Shown: piece by piece, positions 1 to 10,787 of the stretch | Position numbering within the stretch: the stretch's first letter is position 1 | How the letters are laid out: every line of letters starts with the position of its first letter | Assembly (NCBI GenBank): GCA_030625085.1 | Contig: DAOURK010000005.1 | Span: forward strand, 1-64,000 | Reading direction: 5' to 3' | Length of the DNA stretch: 64,000 bases | Source of the DNA: Pseudomonadota bacterium | GTDB lineage: Bacteria; SZUA-182; DTGQ01 | Program-made: the position numbers and the translations under genes | The notes under the pieces: generated by a model | The model's input: the letters and a program-made list of their open reading frames with translations, nothing else | Databases searched by the model: none | Told to the model about the DNA's origin: nothing

Positions 1-412
1 GATAGGCATGATAAAATTTATCAATGTAGTCTTTTGGTCTTTATAAAAATTTTTTTAGGGGATAGACTAAGCATTTATTAACTATTTGTTTTTATTATTT
101 AAACATAAGGAATCTGTTCATAACTAGGAAACTCGGGCTAGAGTTATTCTAGGTGTCCGAAGTGAAAAAGATAAAATTATACACGATATAACTGAAGCTA
201 AAAAACAAAATCAAAAATTGTCTAATCTTATTATTGAAGAAGCTACTGTCCATCGTAGCCTTTATCATATCAAACATACAAAAATTAAGGAGTTGTAGAA
301 AAATATCATTCTATTTAGCCCCGTTTCCTTTGAAATATTGCCCTGTATTCAAGATGAATAAGGAATTGCCATTAATACACATTAAATATAAAAGTAAATA
401 TCAAGAGCTAAA

Positions 413-652
413 GTGATAAAAAAAATCAAGGAAAAATTTAAAGAAGCTTTTAATGCAGATAATATTGGAATCACAATATGTTTCATTCTCTTTCTTGGGC
501 CTTTGGCATATGTTTATTTTAAAACCATTTCCCTAGGAGAACTAATATGGACTATAATTATTGGCTATTGCTGCTATATATGGGGCTATATTCGAGGTAT
601 AGATGTTGGTAAGGAAAAGCACTTAGAAGAAACGAGTGAACTTGATGAGTAA
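413..652 (+). CDS. Small hypothetical membrane protein
   Basis: 79 aa ORF with two hydrophobic segments; no family recognised. Confidence 0.45.
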   Translation: MIKKIKEKFKEAFNADNIGITICFILFLGPLAYVYFKTISLGELIWTIIIGYCCYIWGYIRGIDVGKEKHLEETSELDE

Positions 653-722
653 TACAGGAATTATCTCAACAAAATAAGAAAATAACTTTCATAATATTAG
701 GACAATAAGATATTCATATCAA

Positions 723-1538
723 ATGCATAATGTATATATAGTAGTTGGTTGGGTGGCTTGGATCATTACTGCTATTCTAGCAGGCACTTTTACTTATGGT
801 ATTCGAAAAAGCATAAGTAGCGGTGTTTCTTTTCAAATTGCCACAGCAATACAGGCATTTTCGTGGTGGGTTGCCTTACTTATTTTTCTTTTCACTCCCT
901 TGAATAAACTCCATCTACTCTGGATAGTGCCATTTTTATTTTTTTGTGTTTCATTTATCGTTCTTGGAAATGTAATTATTATTAAACCTTTATTACTTTT
1001 TCTAACTCGAATTTTTGTATGGTTAGTATCAGACCAAAAAAATAAGGTTCTTCCGGCAAATGTCTTTTCTAATAAAAATTACTCTCAAAAAGGAAATTTA
1101 TGTTTTGAAAAGGGTGATTATGACCAAGCCATTTACTATTATTCAAAAATTATAGAGATAGACCCAAGAGATTGGAGAGCTTACAATAATAGAGGTAATT
1201 CTTATTTTCAAAAAGGGGATTACGAAAAGGCTATAATGAATTTTACTAAATCTATAGGAATCCATCCAGGTGATATTTACGCTTATAATAATAGGGCAAA
1301 TGCGTATGACCTGATAGATAAATATGATTTGGCTTTATCTGATTATAACAGGGCTATTGAAATCAATCCAAATGATGCCGGGATTTACTTTAACAAAGCC
1401 CTTACCTATGAAAAAACAGGCAATAAATTTGAGGCAATAAGAGCCTTTAAAGAATTTCTCAATTATGCTTCGTCTTCACATATCTCATTTATTGAAGAAG
1501 CAAAGAAAAAAATAAAGGAACTTGAGAAATATATCTAA
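723..1538 (+). CDS. Membrane-anchored TPR-repeat protein
   Basis: N-terminal hydrophobic helices, then TPR repeats (GNLCFEKGDYDQAIYYYSKIIEIDPRDWRAYNNRGNSYFQKGDYEKAIMNFTKSI...). Confidence 0.85.
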   Translation: MHNVYIVVGWVAWIITAILAGTFTYGIRKSISSGVSFQIATAIQAFSWWVALLIFLFTPLNKLHLLWIVPFLFFCVSFIVLGNVIIIKPLLLFLTRIFVWLVSDQKNKVLPANVFSNKNYSQKGNLCFEKGDYDQAIYYYSKIIEIDPRDWRAYNNRGNSYFQKGDYEKAIMNFTKSIGIHPGDIYAYNNRANAYDLIDKYDLALSDYNRAIEINPNDAGIYFNKALTYEKTGNKFEAIRAFKEFLNYASSSHISFIEEAKKKIKELEKYI

Positions 1539-1716
1539 CTGCATTTATTAATCATTCCTCGCTTCCTCCCTAATAATAATCAAAAAACAGTGTATTGAAA
1601 GTAAAAATTTAACAGGCAAAAATCTAGCCCTGAAGAATTTCTGGGGCTAGTCTGGGGCTATAGTTTTTAGGGGTTACAATGAGCATAACCTATTGATTCT
1701 AAAAAGAAAAGATAAG

Positions 1717-1788
1717 AGCGGGCAACGGGATTTGAACCCGCGACTCCAAGCTTGGGAAGCTTGTACTCTACCACTGAGTTATGCCCGC
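1717..1788 (-). tRNA. tRNA-Gly, anticodon CCC
   Basis: Minus-strand cloverleaf GCGGGCAT..CTCAGTGGTAGAG..CAAGC-TTCCCAA-GCTTG..GCGGGTTCAAATCCCGT..TGCCCGC; CCA not encoded. Confidence 0.93.
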
Positions 1789-1942
1789 TTTTCATTGATA
1801 ATTGATTGATGATTATATAAATGGTAACTATAGATTGTCAATAAAATTGTTAAAATAAACAAACAGGATATGCTATAGTATTAGAAGAAAAATGCACTTA
1901 ATAGTTTAAAAAATTAGCTGTTCTGTTGAGGTTACGTCCAGG

Positions 1943-3970
1943 ATGAAATTGCCAAAATGGTTAATCCTTTGCGCCCTATTCTTCTTTATACTCGGAGGAA
2001 TGACAGCAGGAGTATTTATTTCCTACCTCCATAATCTTCCTCAACTAAAAGGATTAGAAGAATATCACCCTCCCCTTTCCAGCCTTGTTTATTCTTTAGA
2101 CGATCAATTGATTGCTCAGTTTTATCAGCAGAAACGTGTATTTATCCCTTTAGCCAAAACACCTCAAAATCTTATCCACGCTTTTCTTTCCGTAGAGGAT
2201 ACCAATTTTTATTCTCACCATGGAATTGATCTTTGGGCCATTCTTCGGGCTTTTTATGTAAATTTTAAGGCATGGAGAATCAAAGAAGGAGCTAGCACCA
2301 TCACCCAGCAATTGGCCAAGGTCTTATTTTTAACACCGGAAAAAAATTTTATTCGGAAAATAAAGGAAGCCGTCTTGGCTATTCAAATAGAAAAAAAATA
2401 TACCAAGAATGAAATATTAGAATTATATTTAAATCAAATCTATTTTGGAAATGGCGCCTATGGGGTAGAATCTGCAGCCGGAACACTCTTTGATAAAAGT
2501 GTTGAAGATTTGAGTTTGACTGAATTGGCCATGATTGCAGGATTACCCAACTCCCCCAATCGGTATTCACCGCACAATGATCTTGATCTGGCTATAAAAA
2601 GAAGGGGCCATGTACTGCGAAGGATGTTGAGTGAAAGATATATCTCAAAAGAGGCTTTTGATTCTGCAATTTCTTCTCCTTTAAACATTATTCCAAAAAG
2701 CAGAAAAACAATTGCCCCATATTTTATAGAATATATTCGCCAGTATTTGGAGGGAAAATACGGCGCCAATTTATTATATAAAAAAGGGCTTCATGTTTAT
2801 ACCACTCTGGATAGAGAAATGCAAAAAATCGCTAAAAAAGCTCTTATTGAAGGAGTAGAAAAAATAGACTTACGAAGAATGAATAAACAAAACCTCGAGA
2901 AACAGAAAAATAAAGAACAATACACTCAAGCAGCTCTCATTGCCATTGATCCCAAAACCGGCTTTGTGAAAACTATGATAGGGGGGAAAAATTTTGAGTT
3001 AAGCCAATTCAATCGAGCCACTCAAGCCAAAAGGCAACCTGGTTCTGCTATAAAACCAATCATTTATATGACTGCCCTTGAGTGTGGATTCTCAGCGGCA
3101 AATATTGTCTTTGATTCTCCCTTTATTTTGGAGAATGCTGATGGTAAAGGAAACACGTGGAAGCCTGAAAATTTCAGCAAACGATTTTATGGCCCCACTA
3201 CCTTGCGAACAGCCCTTGAAAAATCTCGAAATGTGGTGACAGTAAAACTATTAAACAAAATCGGCATTAAGACCACCATTTCCTACGCGCGGAAAATGGG
3301 CATTAAAAGCCCGTTGGCCCCATATCTGTCACTTGGTCTGGGCTCCTCTGAGGTTTCCTTATTAGAATTAACCTCAGCCTATGGAGTTTTAGCTAATGAG
3401 GGTATTCGAGTAAACCCCATCTTTATACGACAGGTAATAGACCAAAATAAAAAAGTACTGGAAAAAAATTTTATTCGAAAAGAAAGAGTTGTTTCATCTC
3501 AAACCGCTTATATTCTTACCAGTATGCTGCAAGGGGTAATTAAAAGAGGAACAGGGAAAACAGCCAACGTGTTACCCTATCCTTTAGCTGCAAAAACCGG
3601 AACTACAGACCGCTTTGCTGACGCCTGGTTTATTGGATATTGTCCGGATCTTCTGGCAGGAGTCTGGGTGGGGTTAGATGATAACCAGAGTCTGGGAAAA
3701 GAAGAGACAGGGGCTAAAGCAGCCTGCCCTATCTGGATAGATTTTATGGGACAGGTCCTCAAATCATGGAACAGTGTTTCAGATTTTACTGTTCCCGAAG
3801 GATTATCCTATGCGTATATTGATCCTGAAACCGGCCTTTTAGCGGATGGAAACTCACCAAGTAAATTTTTAGAGGTTTTTAAAAAAGGGAGTGAACCAAA
3901 AACCTACAGCAACAGGCTAAAAAATTTGAAATTTAAAGATAACGATTTTTACTTAAATTTCATTGAATAA
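1943..3970 (+). CDS. mrcA: Class A penicillin-binding protein 1A (GT51 transglycosylase plus transpeptidase)
   Basis: GT51 motifs EDTNFYSHHGID and GASTITQQLAK; transpeptidase motifs RQPGSAIKP and AAKTGTTDRFADAWFIGYCPDL. Confidence 0.95.
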   Translation: MKLPKWLILCALFFFILGGMTAGVFISYLHNLPQLKGLEEYHPPLSSLVYSLDDQLIAQFYQQKRVFIPLAKTPQNLIHAFLSVEDTNFYSHHGIDLWAILRAFYVNFKAWRIKEGASTITQQLAKVLFLTPEKNFIRKIKEAVLAIQIEKKYTKNEILELYLNQIYFGNGAYGVESAAGTLFDKSVEDLSLTELAMIAGLPNSPNRYSPHNDLDLAIKRRGHVLRRMLSERYISKEAFDSAISSPLNIIPKSRKTIAPYFIEYIRQYLEGKYGANLLYKKGLHVYTTLDREMQKIAKKALIEGVEKIDLRRMNKQNLEKQKNKEQYTQAALIAIDPKTGFVKTMIGGKNFELSQFNRATQAKRQPGSAIKPIIYMTALECGFSAANIVFDSPFILENADGKGNTWKPENFSKRFYGPTTLRTALEKSRNVVTVKLLNKIGIKTTISYARKMGIKSPLAPYLSLGLGSSEVSLLELTSAYGVLANEGIRVNPIFIRQVIDQNKKVLEKNFIRKERVVSSQTAYILTSMLQGVIKRGTGKTANVLPYPLAAKTGTTDRFADAWFIGYCPDLLAGVWVGLDDNQSLGKEETGAKAACPIWIDFMGQVLKSWNSVSDFTVPEGLSYAYIDPETGLLADGNSPSKFLEVFKKGSEPKTYSNRLKNLKFKDNDFYLNFIE

Positions 3971-3984
3971 TTCAGGAATGTCAA

Positions 3985-5013
3985 TTAGTTATTCCGAGAT
4001 GTTCTCCGGTAACTTTGATAATTGTATAAAAAATATCGCACTTTTTGGATATCTTTTTTTAAAGTATCTATCATAAGCTGGGTCAATTTCTGATTATGAC
4101 CTCCCTGGCCGGCATCCCGATCTATATAAGTATAATTTTTTTGGACCATTTCAAAAAGTGAGACGACTTGCTCCCAAGAAGAACCAACCCCTTTGATCTG
4201 AGAGAATAAGGATTGCGCCTCTTCGATTTGTTTTTTAATTTCATTCATACTTTGGTTATAACTTACCTTGAACTGTTGAAATTCACGAGTTATATTTTCT
4301 TCATGGCACTCAAAACAAGTTTTTTCAGCTGAATCATCAAAGCTTATATGGCAAACTTGACAAGCTCCATCTTCCTGATAATGAGGAGAGACGATTTTTG
4401 GAAATTTTCCGGGTGTTTCAGTACCGCTGAGCATTTGCCTTTGATAAATGTGACAAATATCACAATCATTTCGCGGGGCCTCTTCATCGTTGTGACATTG
4501 AAAGCAAAAATCCTTCATCATCGACAGATTTGAGACCATGCCATACTCTTCATGGGCTACCCGATCGTGGCAAATAACACATGAATACCCCATATTCATA
4601 TGCAAACCGTGGTTTACCCGAATCTTTTTCCCGTCCATTGACTTTTCCATTTGCTCATGGCATCCTTTTCGAGAGCAATATACTGGTTTGGCGGCTTTAA
4701 TATCATCTTCTTCAATACCAAAAAAATAGGTATAGGTATTTTGTAATCCATAGAAGGAAGCCTTTATCGGCCCGATAAGTCCTTTTTGAACATGGCAGAC
4801 ATTACAGCTATTTTTCGTATATTCCGGTTTATGTTGGGACTTTTGCCATGAATCATAGGGCAATTTAATAAGATGACAAGACGTGCAAAAAGAGGGGCGA
4901 TCCAAAACATAATTATTAAGAACCCAAAGAAAAGAGACAAAACAAATGACGATAATACTGGAAAAAATTGCCAGGCGGGTCTTTTTGTTTTTTAACAATT
5001 CGTTACCCTTCAT
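3985..5013 (-). CDS. NapC/NirT-like membrane-anchored multiheme cytochrome c
   Basis: N-terminal TM anchor; CTSCH, CNVCH, CVICH, CFQCH, CDICH, CQVCH, CFECH (seven CX2CH) plus CSRKGCH (CX4CH). Confidence 0.88.
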   Translation of the reverse strand: MKGNELLKNKKTRLAIFSSIIVICFVSFLWVLNNYVLDRPSFCTSCHLIKLPYDSWQKSQHKPEYTKNSCNVCHVQKGLIGPIKASFYGLQNTYTYFFGIEEDDIKAAKPVYCSRKGCHEQMEKSMDGKKIRVNHGLHMNMGYSCVICHDRVAHEEYGMVSNLSMMKDFCFQCHNDEEAPRNDCDICHIYQRQMLSGTETPGKFPKIVSPHYQEDGACQVCHISFDDSAEKTCFECHEENITREFQQFKVSYNQSMNEIKKQIEEAQSLFSQIKGVGSSWEQVVSLFEMVQKNYTYIDRDAGQGGHNQKLTQLMIDTLKKDIQKVRYFLYNYQSYRRTSRNN

Positions 5014-5076
5014 GCATATTCCTTATAAGCAAAATCACCATTCATCATATTTTTCCCCATAAAAATTTTTTTTACG

Positions 5077-7686
5077 TTAATTCTTAGATAATTTAGTCGG
5101 TGTATAGTGGTAGCAGCAAGGTGGCGTCCAGGCCATCCCCCCATTTTTTTGTTTAACCTGGATAAAATAGTGATAGTCATCCTTTTTATCTGAGGGTAAA
5201 TCCATATCTACAAATGTTATATCCGCTTCCTTTCCTTGAAAATTTTTTGAGCTATATATACATTTGGTATTACGAATAATATCGACCTGGTCCAAATCAT
5301 CGGTGCCGATGATTTTTGCCAGCATTCTTGGGTGGGGGTTGGAGCCTTCAAATTTGTCGCCCAAGGGATACCCTTCTATAGTAAAATCAAGAAGAATCCA
5401 ATCTGTAGCTACGTAATTTCGCTTTTTTTTCAAGGCCTCCACAAATGATTCATCGGTAAAATCCTTTACATACACGGCCGTAATTATCGGGGCGCCTTTG
5501 GGAATAGGTCTTTTCTGTAAAGAATGGCCCGCTGCTCGCTTATAAGGACTTTTCCCCTTAACATAAAAGGAGAGAAAATCCGGTTGAATGGAGTGAACAG
5601 AGGCGGCCTTTTTGGCCTCCCAGAGTGAATAATTTTCTGAACTAAACCAACCTGTGCTCCGGTGAGCATAATCAGTCACCCCTAAAAAATCATACTGCTG
5701 GTCATCCAGTGCGTATTTAAAAGCATCCACCACAAAACCGTCCATGGCCATTCGACCGCGTACATCGTGTTGTTCATGAACAGTTCCCCAATAGAGAAAA
5801 TATTTCTCCAGTCCCAGGTTTGATTCATACTTTCTATGGGGAATTGGAGTTATTTCAGTATAAGAGACTCGAGAAATAACCTTGGGTTGATTTTCCCAGG
5901 GCACAAGCTCTACATTGTGAGGAGCAATCTTTTCCATGTTCAGCATAGACACACAGACACTGGCCGGCTCCTGCTCTCTTGATCCGGTGCGACGTTCATC
6001 CCCGGCAAAGGTAATCCAGATTTCTCCGTCTTGTTTACTGGCACACACTGAGGAGGCAAAAATATTTCGCCAGGTGCTGTGTGAAAATTCAATGGGAGTA
6101 GACCAAGTGCGCCCATTGTAATAGGTCCCATAGACCTTCCAGATTTCCATGAGCTTATTGTGAATATAAAATGGTATTTTACCAATATAATGATGAAAAA
6201 ACATCCAGAGACGTCCACTGGAATCAATTTCTAACTGCGGCAAATCAGCGTATATTTTCATGGTAGCTCTAAATTTATCGTAAAAGTCCTCATAAGGTTT
6301 GTAGAATTTGCCCTTAAAATAGCAAACAAGTTCTATTTTACGGGAATTATATCTTCCCCGCCTTCCTACCATGGGGACTTTTAAATAATTAATCTCCGTT
6401 TCCACGGCTTCATATTTGTTTACCATAACAAATCGTTCTTCCTCATCTTCACCAAAACCCCAGTCACCTCCCGACTCATCCCAGGCTATCCAGACTCGGC
6501 CCTGGTCATCAGAAGTTACACTGGCATGAGCCACATAATTATCTGTGGATAACACCTCTATTTCCGGCAAAAAGCCACGACCAGTATATTCTCGAAGAAC
6601 TATGACATGTTTGTTATTCCGATAGGCATCCCAAGCCAGGTAAACATTGCCCTGAGCATCCACGGTTAGATCCGGTTGCCAATCATTTCCCGGATGATCG
6701 GTAACCTTAATGATCGAAGACCACCGGCCTTGCTCATAATATTTCATAAAAATATCGCCATTTCCAAATTGGAAACTCTGCCAGCAGACCCACAGGCGAT
6801 TATTTCTATCCACAAAAATCTGCTGATTCGTATCCGGAGTTGCATGATCACTCAAGCGGATTGTTTTTCCTCCGCGTCCATTTTTAAAATATCGAGCGTA
6901 AATATCCCAATTTTCCTTGACTCTACCAGACCAGCACACCCATAAACCGCCCTCATAATCACCTGCTAAAGAAGGCTGCACATAACACCCCGAACCGGAA
7001 ATCTCTATTTCTTTGCCCCATTTTTTCCCATCATATTTTTTGAGAACTAATCGCTCTTTTCCCCTCTTATATTTGGTCCAGGCAGCCCAAATATTATCAA
7101 GGCTGTCTATGGCAACTGCCGAATAGTTATTCCTTGTCTTCTTGTCACCAAAAATAAATTCACGAGGGGCCAACTCAATCTTAACGTTTTTTTCTAAGCG
7201 CTTCAGCGGACTTCCAAGGACTAAATCAGCCAGACAAAATGAAAAAACACCGCCCCTGGTGGCAATAGAGACACGAGCCTCTCGCGGTGCATGCAGGTCT
7301 AAAATAATTCCCTTGCCTATTCGCTCCTCAAGATATTCCCTTGGGGAGATGCCTCTTAATTCATCAGCGATCTCACGGCCACGCAGCCGGTCAATAGAAC
7401 ATTGCCATTGAAATTTTTCGGGAAATAATTTATCTTTTTTAGTAAAATTAATACCCTCTATTATTTCTATTTGTCCCTCGTTTACTGAGGCTTTCCCATC
7501 CCAAATTAAGGGTTTGGGACCGCGAAGTCCAAAGGTTATCCGGACCTTCCAAGGGACACTTTTTCTTTCCTCAAGTTTTCGATTTACCCCTTGGGCCGTG
7601 GGGGGAAGGAAAAGAAGAAAAGAAAGACAAAGAATGGTAATTTGAAAAGAAGAAAAACTCTTTTTGTAAATTAATTTTTTAAACAT
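5077..7686 (-). CDS. Secreted beta-propeller-like protein with C-terminal PHP/DUF3604-like domain
   Basis: Signal peptide; repeated LWVCW/VYLAWDA/RVWIAWDE blades; C-terminal FLYWGTVHEQHD..FKYALDDQQYDFLGVTDYAH and FVEALKKKRNYVATDWILLDFTIEGYPLGD. Confidence 0.7.
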   Translation of the reverse strand: MFKKLIYKKSFSSFQITILCLSFLLFLPPTAQGVNRKLEERKSVPWKVRITFGLRGPKPLIWDGKASVNEGQIEIIEGINFTKKDKLFPEKFQWQCSIDRLRGREIADELRGISPREYLEERIGKGIILDLHAPREARVSIATRGGVFSFCLADLVLGSPLKRLEKNVKIELAPREFIFGDKKTRNNYSAVAIDSLDNIWAAWTKYKRGKERLVLKKYDGKKWGKEIEISGSGCYVQPSLAGDYEGGLWVCWSGRVKENWDIYARYFKNGRGGKTIRLSDHATPDTNQQIFVDRNNRLWVCWQSFQFGNGDIFMKYYEQGRWSSIIKVTDHPGNDWQPDLTVDAQGNVYLAWDAYRNNKHVIVLREYTGRGFLPEIEVLSTDNYVAHASVTSDDQGRVWIAWDESGGDWGFGEDEEERFVMVNKYEAVETEINYLKVPMVGRRGRYNSRKIELVCYFKGKFYKPYEDFYDKFRATMKIYADLPQLEIDSSGRLWMFFHHYIGKIPFYIHNKLMEIWKVYGTYYNGRTWSTPIEFSHSTWRNIFASSVCASKQDGEIWITFAGDERRTGSREQEPASVCVSMLNMEKIAPHNVELVPWENQPKVISRVSYTEITPIPHRKYESNLGLEKYFLYWGTVHEQHDVRGRMAMDGFVVDAFKYALDDQQYDFLGVTDYAHRSTGWFSSENYSLWEAKKAASVHSIQPDFLSFYVKGKSPYKRAAGHSLQKRPIPKGAPIITAVYVKDFTDESFVEALKKKRNYVATDWILLDFTIEGYPLGDKFEGSNPHPRMLAKIIGTDDLDQVDIIRNTKCIYSSKNFQGKEADITFVDMDLPSDKKDDYHYFIQVKQKNGGMAWTPPCCYHYTPTKLSKN

Positions 7687-7740
7687 TTACTACTCTCCCC
7701 TCGATTATGAAATGAATGATTCTGCAAGATAACCCAGAAC

Positions 7741-7820
7741 TGTCATTTCGAGAAGTTTAAGCGACGAGAAATCTTATTAAATCAAACTGTTAAAATTTCT
7801 CACTCCCGCTCGAAATGAAA
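7741..7820. repeat. GTCATTTCGA-type imperfect palindromic repeat
   Basis: tgtcatttcgagaagtttaagcgacgagaaatctt ... aaaatttctcactcccgctcgaaatga; same family at 10724, 16029 and 16310. Confidence 0.75.
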
Positions 7821-8002
7821 AAATATCTATTTTTACAGAAGTCTTTTATATAAGGTTCAAGAATGGAATTTTATCCTTTTCAACGAGATTATGTCAATGG
7901 ATAATTTTACATGAATAATTTTTAACGTAATAAGTTTTTGTTGGGATCTGCAGGTAATTTTGCTATAATTGCCTTTCGATACAATATTCTGTATTATTGA
8001 AG

Positions 8003-8131
8003 GTTTTGCAAAATAAAATATCTAGTCATTTCAAGCTTGGGGAAAAGCCTTTAACTATTTGTTTTTATGATATGCTTTTCTCATCGCTTAAACTCTTTAA
8101 AATGACCATTTAAGGCTATTTTGCAAAAGTT
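8003..8131. repeat. Palindromic element with TTTTGCAAAATA / TATTTTGCAAAA arms
   Basis: ttttgcaaaataaaatatctagtcatttcaa ... ttaaaatgaccatttaaggctattttgcaaaagt; imperfect inverted arms. Confidence 0.55.
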
Positions 8132-8165
8132 TTAGTATGTTTTTATCAAGGAGAAAAATTACATT

Positions 8166-10706
8166 ATGGAAAATAAATATACCCCGCAGGCCATTGAGGA
8201 AAAGTGGCAAAAATACTGGATAAAAGAAAAAAAATATCAGGTAGGGGAAGATGAGAAAAGAAAAAAATATTATCTTCTCGAAATGTTCCCTTACCCTTCC
8301 GGTAGGATTCATATGGGACATGTTCGCAACTACTGCATTGGCGATTTGGTGGCCAGATACAAATTTATGCGGGGATTCAATGTTCTTCATCCCATGGGCT
8401 GGGATGCCTTCGGTCTTCCGGCAGAAAATGCCGCTATCAAGCACAAGGTACATCCTGCCCAATGGACGGAAAATAATATCAATTATATGCGCAAGCAACT
8501 TCAACGCATGGGCTTCAGTTACGATTGGGACCGGGAGCTTTCTACATGTGATCCGGTATACGCTAAATGGGAACAATGGATCTTTCTTAAAATGTTTGAG
8601 CATGGGCTGGTCTACCAAAAGGAATCTCCGGTTAACTGGTGTCCCACCTGCAGCACTGTTTTAGCCAATGAGCAGGTAGAAAATGGCTTGTGCTGGCGAT
8701 GTGAAGCCCAGGTGGTTCAAAAAAACCTTCGCCAATGGTTTTTCCGGATCACACATTATGCTGAAGAATTGCTGGCCTTTTGCGACCAATTAACCGGGTG
8801 GCCGGATCGTGTGCTGACCATGCAAAAAAATTGGATCGGCAAAAGCCACGGTGTTGAGGTCCTTTTTCCCCTTGCCGAATCCGATGAGGTTTTGCCCATA
8901 TTCACTACGCGGGTAGACACTATCTTCGGGGCAACTTTTATGTCAATTGCCCCTGAGCATCCCTTAGTTGAAAAATTAATACAGGGAAAAGAGCAAAAGT
9001 CTGAAGTACAAGATTTTGTTGAACGTATTTCCCGCCAGGATAAAATAGTACGCACGGCTGAGGACATAGAAAAAGAGGGTGTTTTTACCGGCTCTTATGC
9101 CATCAACCCCATGACACATGAAAAAATCCCTATTTATGTGGCTAATTTCGTATTAATGGAATACGGCACCGGTGCGGTGATGGCAGTGCCCACCCACGAT
9201 CAACGAGATTTTGAATTTGCTCAAAAATATCACCTCCCTCTTCGGGTGGTGATCCAGCCTGAACAACAAAAAATTTTAGAATCCGATATGGAAGCCGCCT
9301 ATGAAGGAGATGGATTACTGCTCAACTCCGGCCAATTCACCGGCCTTGATAATCAGACGGCCAAAGAAAAATTAGCTGATTTTATGGAAAAAGAAAAAAT
9401 CGGCCGTCGCTTGGTCAAATACCGTTTAAAAGATTGGGGTATTTCCAGACAAAGATACTGGGGCAATCCCATCCCCATTATTTATTGTTCCACCTGTGGC
9501 GCTGTACCAGTGCCGGCAGAAGATCTGCCGGTGAGTCTGCCGCGAGATATTACCTTTCGGGAAGACGGCAAGTCACCTCTCCCCGATCTTCCCGATTTTG
9601 TCAATTGTTCATGCCCCCAGTGCGGCGGTAAGGCGAAAAGAGAAACCGACACAATGGATACCTTTGTGCAATCATCCTGGTATTTTGCCCGCTATGCATC
9701 TGCCCATTGTGACACAGCTCCCTTTGATAGCCAGGCGGTAAAATATTGGATGCCGGTAGATCAATATATCGGCGGCATTGAACACGCTATTATGCACCTT
9801 CTCTATGCCCGCTTTTTCACCAAAGCGATGCGTGATATAGGGCTTTTGCCCTATGATGAACCCTTCACCAATTTACTGACTCAGGGAATGGTTATTAAAG
9901 ATGGGGCCAAGATGTCCAAATCCAAGGGAAACGTAGTGGACCCCAATGACTTGCTGGAAAAATACGGCGCAGACACGGTTCGCCTGTTTTCTCTCTTTGC
10001 CGCTCCTCCGGACAAGGACCTTGATTGGAGCGACCAAGGCGTGGAGGGTGCTTATCGTTTTATGGGGCGTTGTTGGCGCCTTGTGCATAATCATTCAGCA
10101 ATTCTTAAAGCAGCTCCGGCCAATCTGCCGCCGGGGGACCTGCCGCCCGATTGCAAACGCCTTCATCGTTTGACCCACCAGACAATCAAAAAAACCACTG
10201 ATGACATTGAATTGCGTTTTCACTTCAATACGGCTATCAGCGCTATTATGGAGTTGGTAAATGAGTTGTATGTATTTCCCCTGCCCACTGAAGATGAATG
10301 GAGGTCCCTGGAGTCCCTTGATACGAAAGACACTCGCCGGCAAGAGGGATTGGTCCGAATCAGCGTATTCCGGGAAGCCGTCTCCAGCATAATCTTCTTG
10401 CTGGCCCCATTCACGCCCCATATTGCTGAAGAATTACACGCTCTTCTTGGCGGGTGTGCCAGCATTTTTGATCAATCCTGGCCCTCATATGATCCCCAAG
10501 CTTTGAGCGTGGAGGAGATATTGATTGTTGTTCAGGTTAACGGCCGTGTACGCGATAAAATCATGATGTCTGCAGGAGCTTCGGAAGAAGAAATTAAAAC
10601 TTTTACCTTACAAAGCGAGAAAGTTAAGGAATTTACCTCAGGTAAAAAAGTACGCAAGATTATTTATGTTCCCGGAAAGCTTCTCAATATAGTAGTGAGC
10701 ACTTAA
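8166..10706 (+). CDS. leuS: Leucyl-tRNA synthetase
   Basis: [17 protein letters not shown] (HIGH motif), editing domain, [25 protein letters not shown]. Confidence 0.97.
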   Translation: MENKYTPQAIEEKWQKYWIKEKKYQVGEDEKRKKYYLLEMFPYPSGRIHMGHVRNYCIGDLVARYKFMRGFNVLHPMGWDAFGLPAENAAIKHKVHPAQWTENNINYMRKQLQRMGFSYDWDRELSTCDPVYAKWEQWIFLKMFEHGLVYQKESPVNWCPTCSTVLANEQVENGLCWRCEAQVVQKNLRQWFFRITHYAEELLAFCDQLTGWPDRVLTMQKNWIGKSHGVEVLFPLAESDEVLPIFTTRVDTIFGATFMSIAPEHPLVEKLIQGKEQKSEVQDFVERISRQDKIVRTAEDIEKEGVFTGSYAINPMTHEKIPIYVANFVLMEYGTGAVMAVPTHDQRDFEFAQKYHLPLRVVIQPEQQKILESDMEAAYEGDGLLLNSGQFTGLDNQTAKEKLADFMEKEKIGRRLVKYRLKDWGISRQRYWGNPIPIIYCSTCGAVPVPAEDLPVSLPRDITFREDGKSPLPDLPDFVNCSCPQCGGKAKRETDTMDTFVQSSWYFARYASAHCDTAPFDSQAVKYWMPVDQYIGGIEHAIMHLLYARFFTKAMRDIGLLPYDEPFTNLLTQGMVIKDGAKMSKSKGNVVDPNDLLEKYGADTVRLFSLFAAPPDKDLDWSDQGVEGAYRFMGRCWRLVHNHSAILKAAPANLPPGDLPPDCKRLHRLTHQTIKKTTDDIELRFHFNTAISAIMELVNELYVFPLPTEDEWRSLESLDTKDTRRQEGLVRISVFREAVSSIIFLLAPFTPHIAEELHALLGGCASIFDQSWPSYDPQALSVEEILIVVQVNGRVRDKIMMSAGASEEEIKTFTLQSEKVKEFTSGKKVRKIIYVPGKLLNIVVST

Positions 10707-10723
10707 TGTAAAAGTCCTCTTTT

Positions 10724-10756
10724 TGTCATTTCGACTGAAAGGAGAAACCTTTACCA
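10724..10756. repeat. Half-copy of the GTCATTTCGA-type repeat
   Basis: gtcatttcgactgaaaggagaaaccttt; no right arm found. Confidence 0.5.
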
Positions 10757-10787
10757 CAAATACAAGAATAAGGACAAATATAGTATC

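Noticed and set aside
234-416. 60-aa ORF at the window start
   Set aside because: Overlaps another open frame in a different phase with a different, protein-like sequence (ETRARVILGVRSEKDKIIHDITEAKKQNQKL...); no family or clear RBS, so not called.
7821-8165. T-box riboswitch upstream of leuS (also considered for ileS and gltX)
   Set aside because: I could not identify a specifier loop or a conserved T-box sequence; palindromic repeats account for the visible structure.
8097-8664. Overlapping ORFs 8097..8618 (-) and 8251..8664 (+)
   Set aside because: They lie in alternative frames over the unambiguous leuS coding sequence and have no recognisable family.
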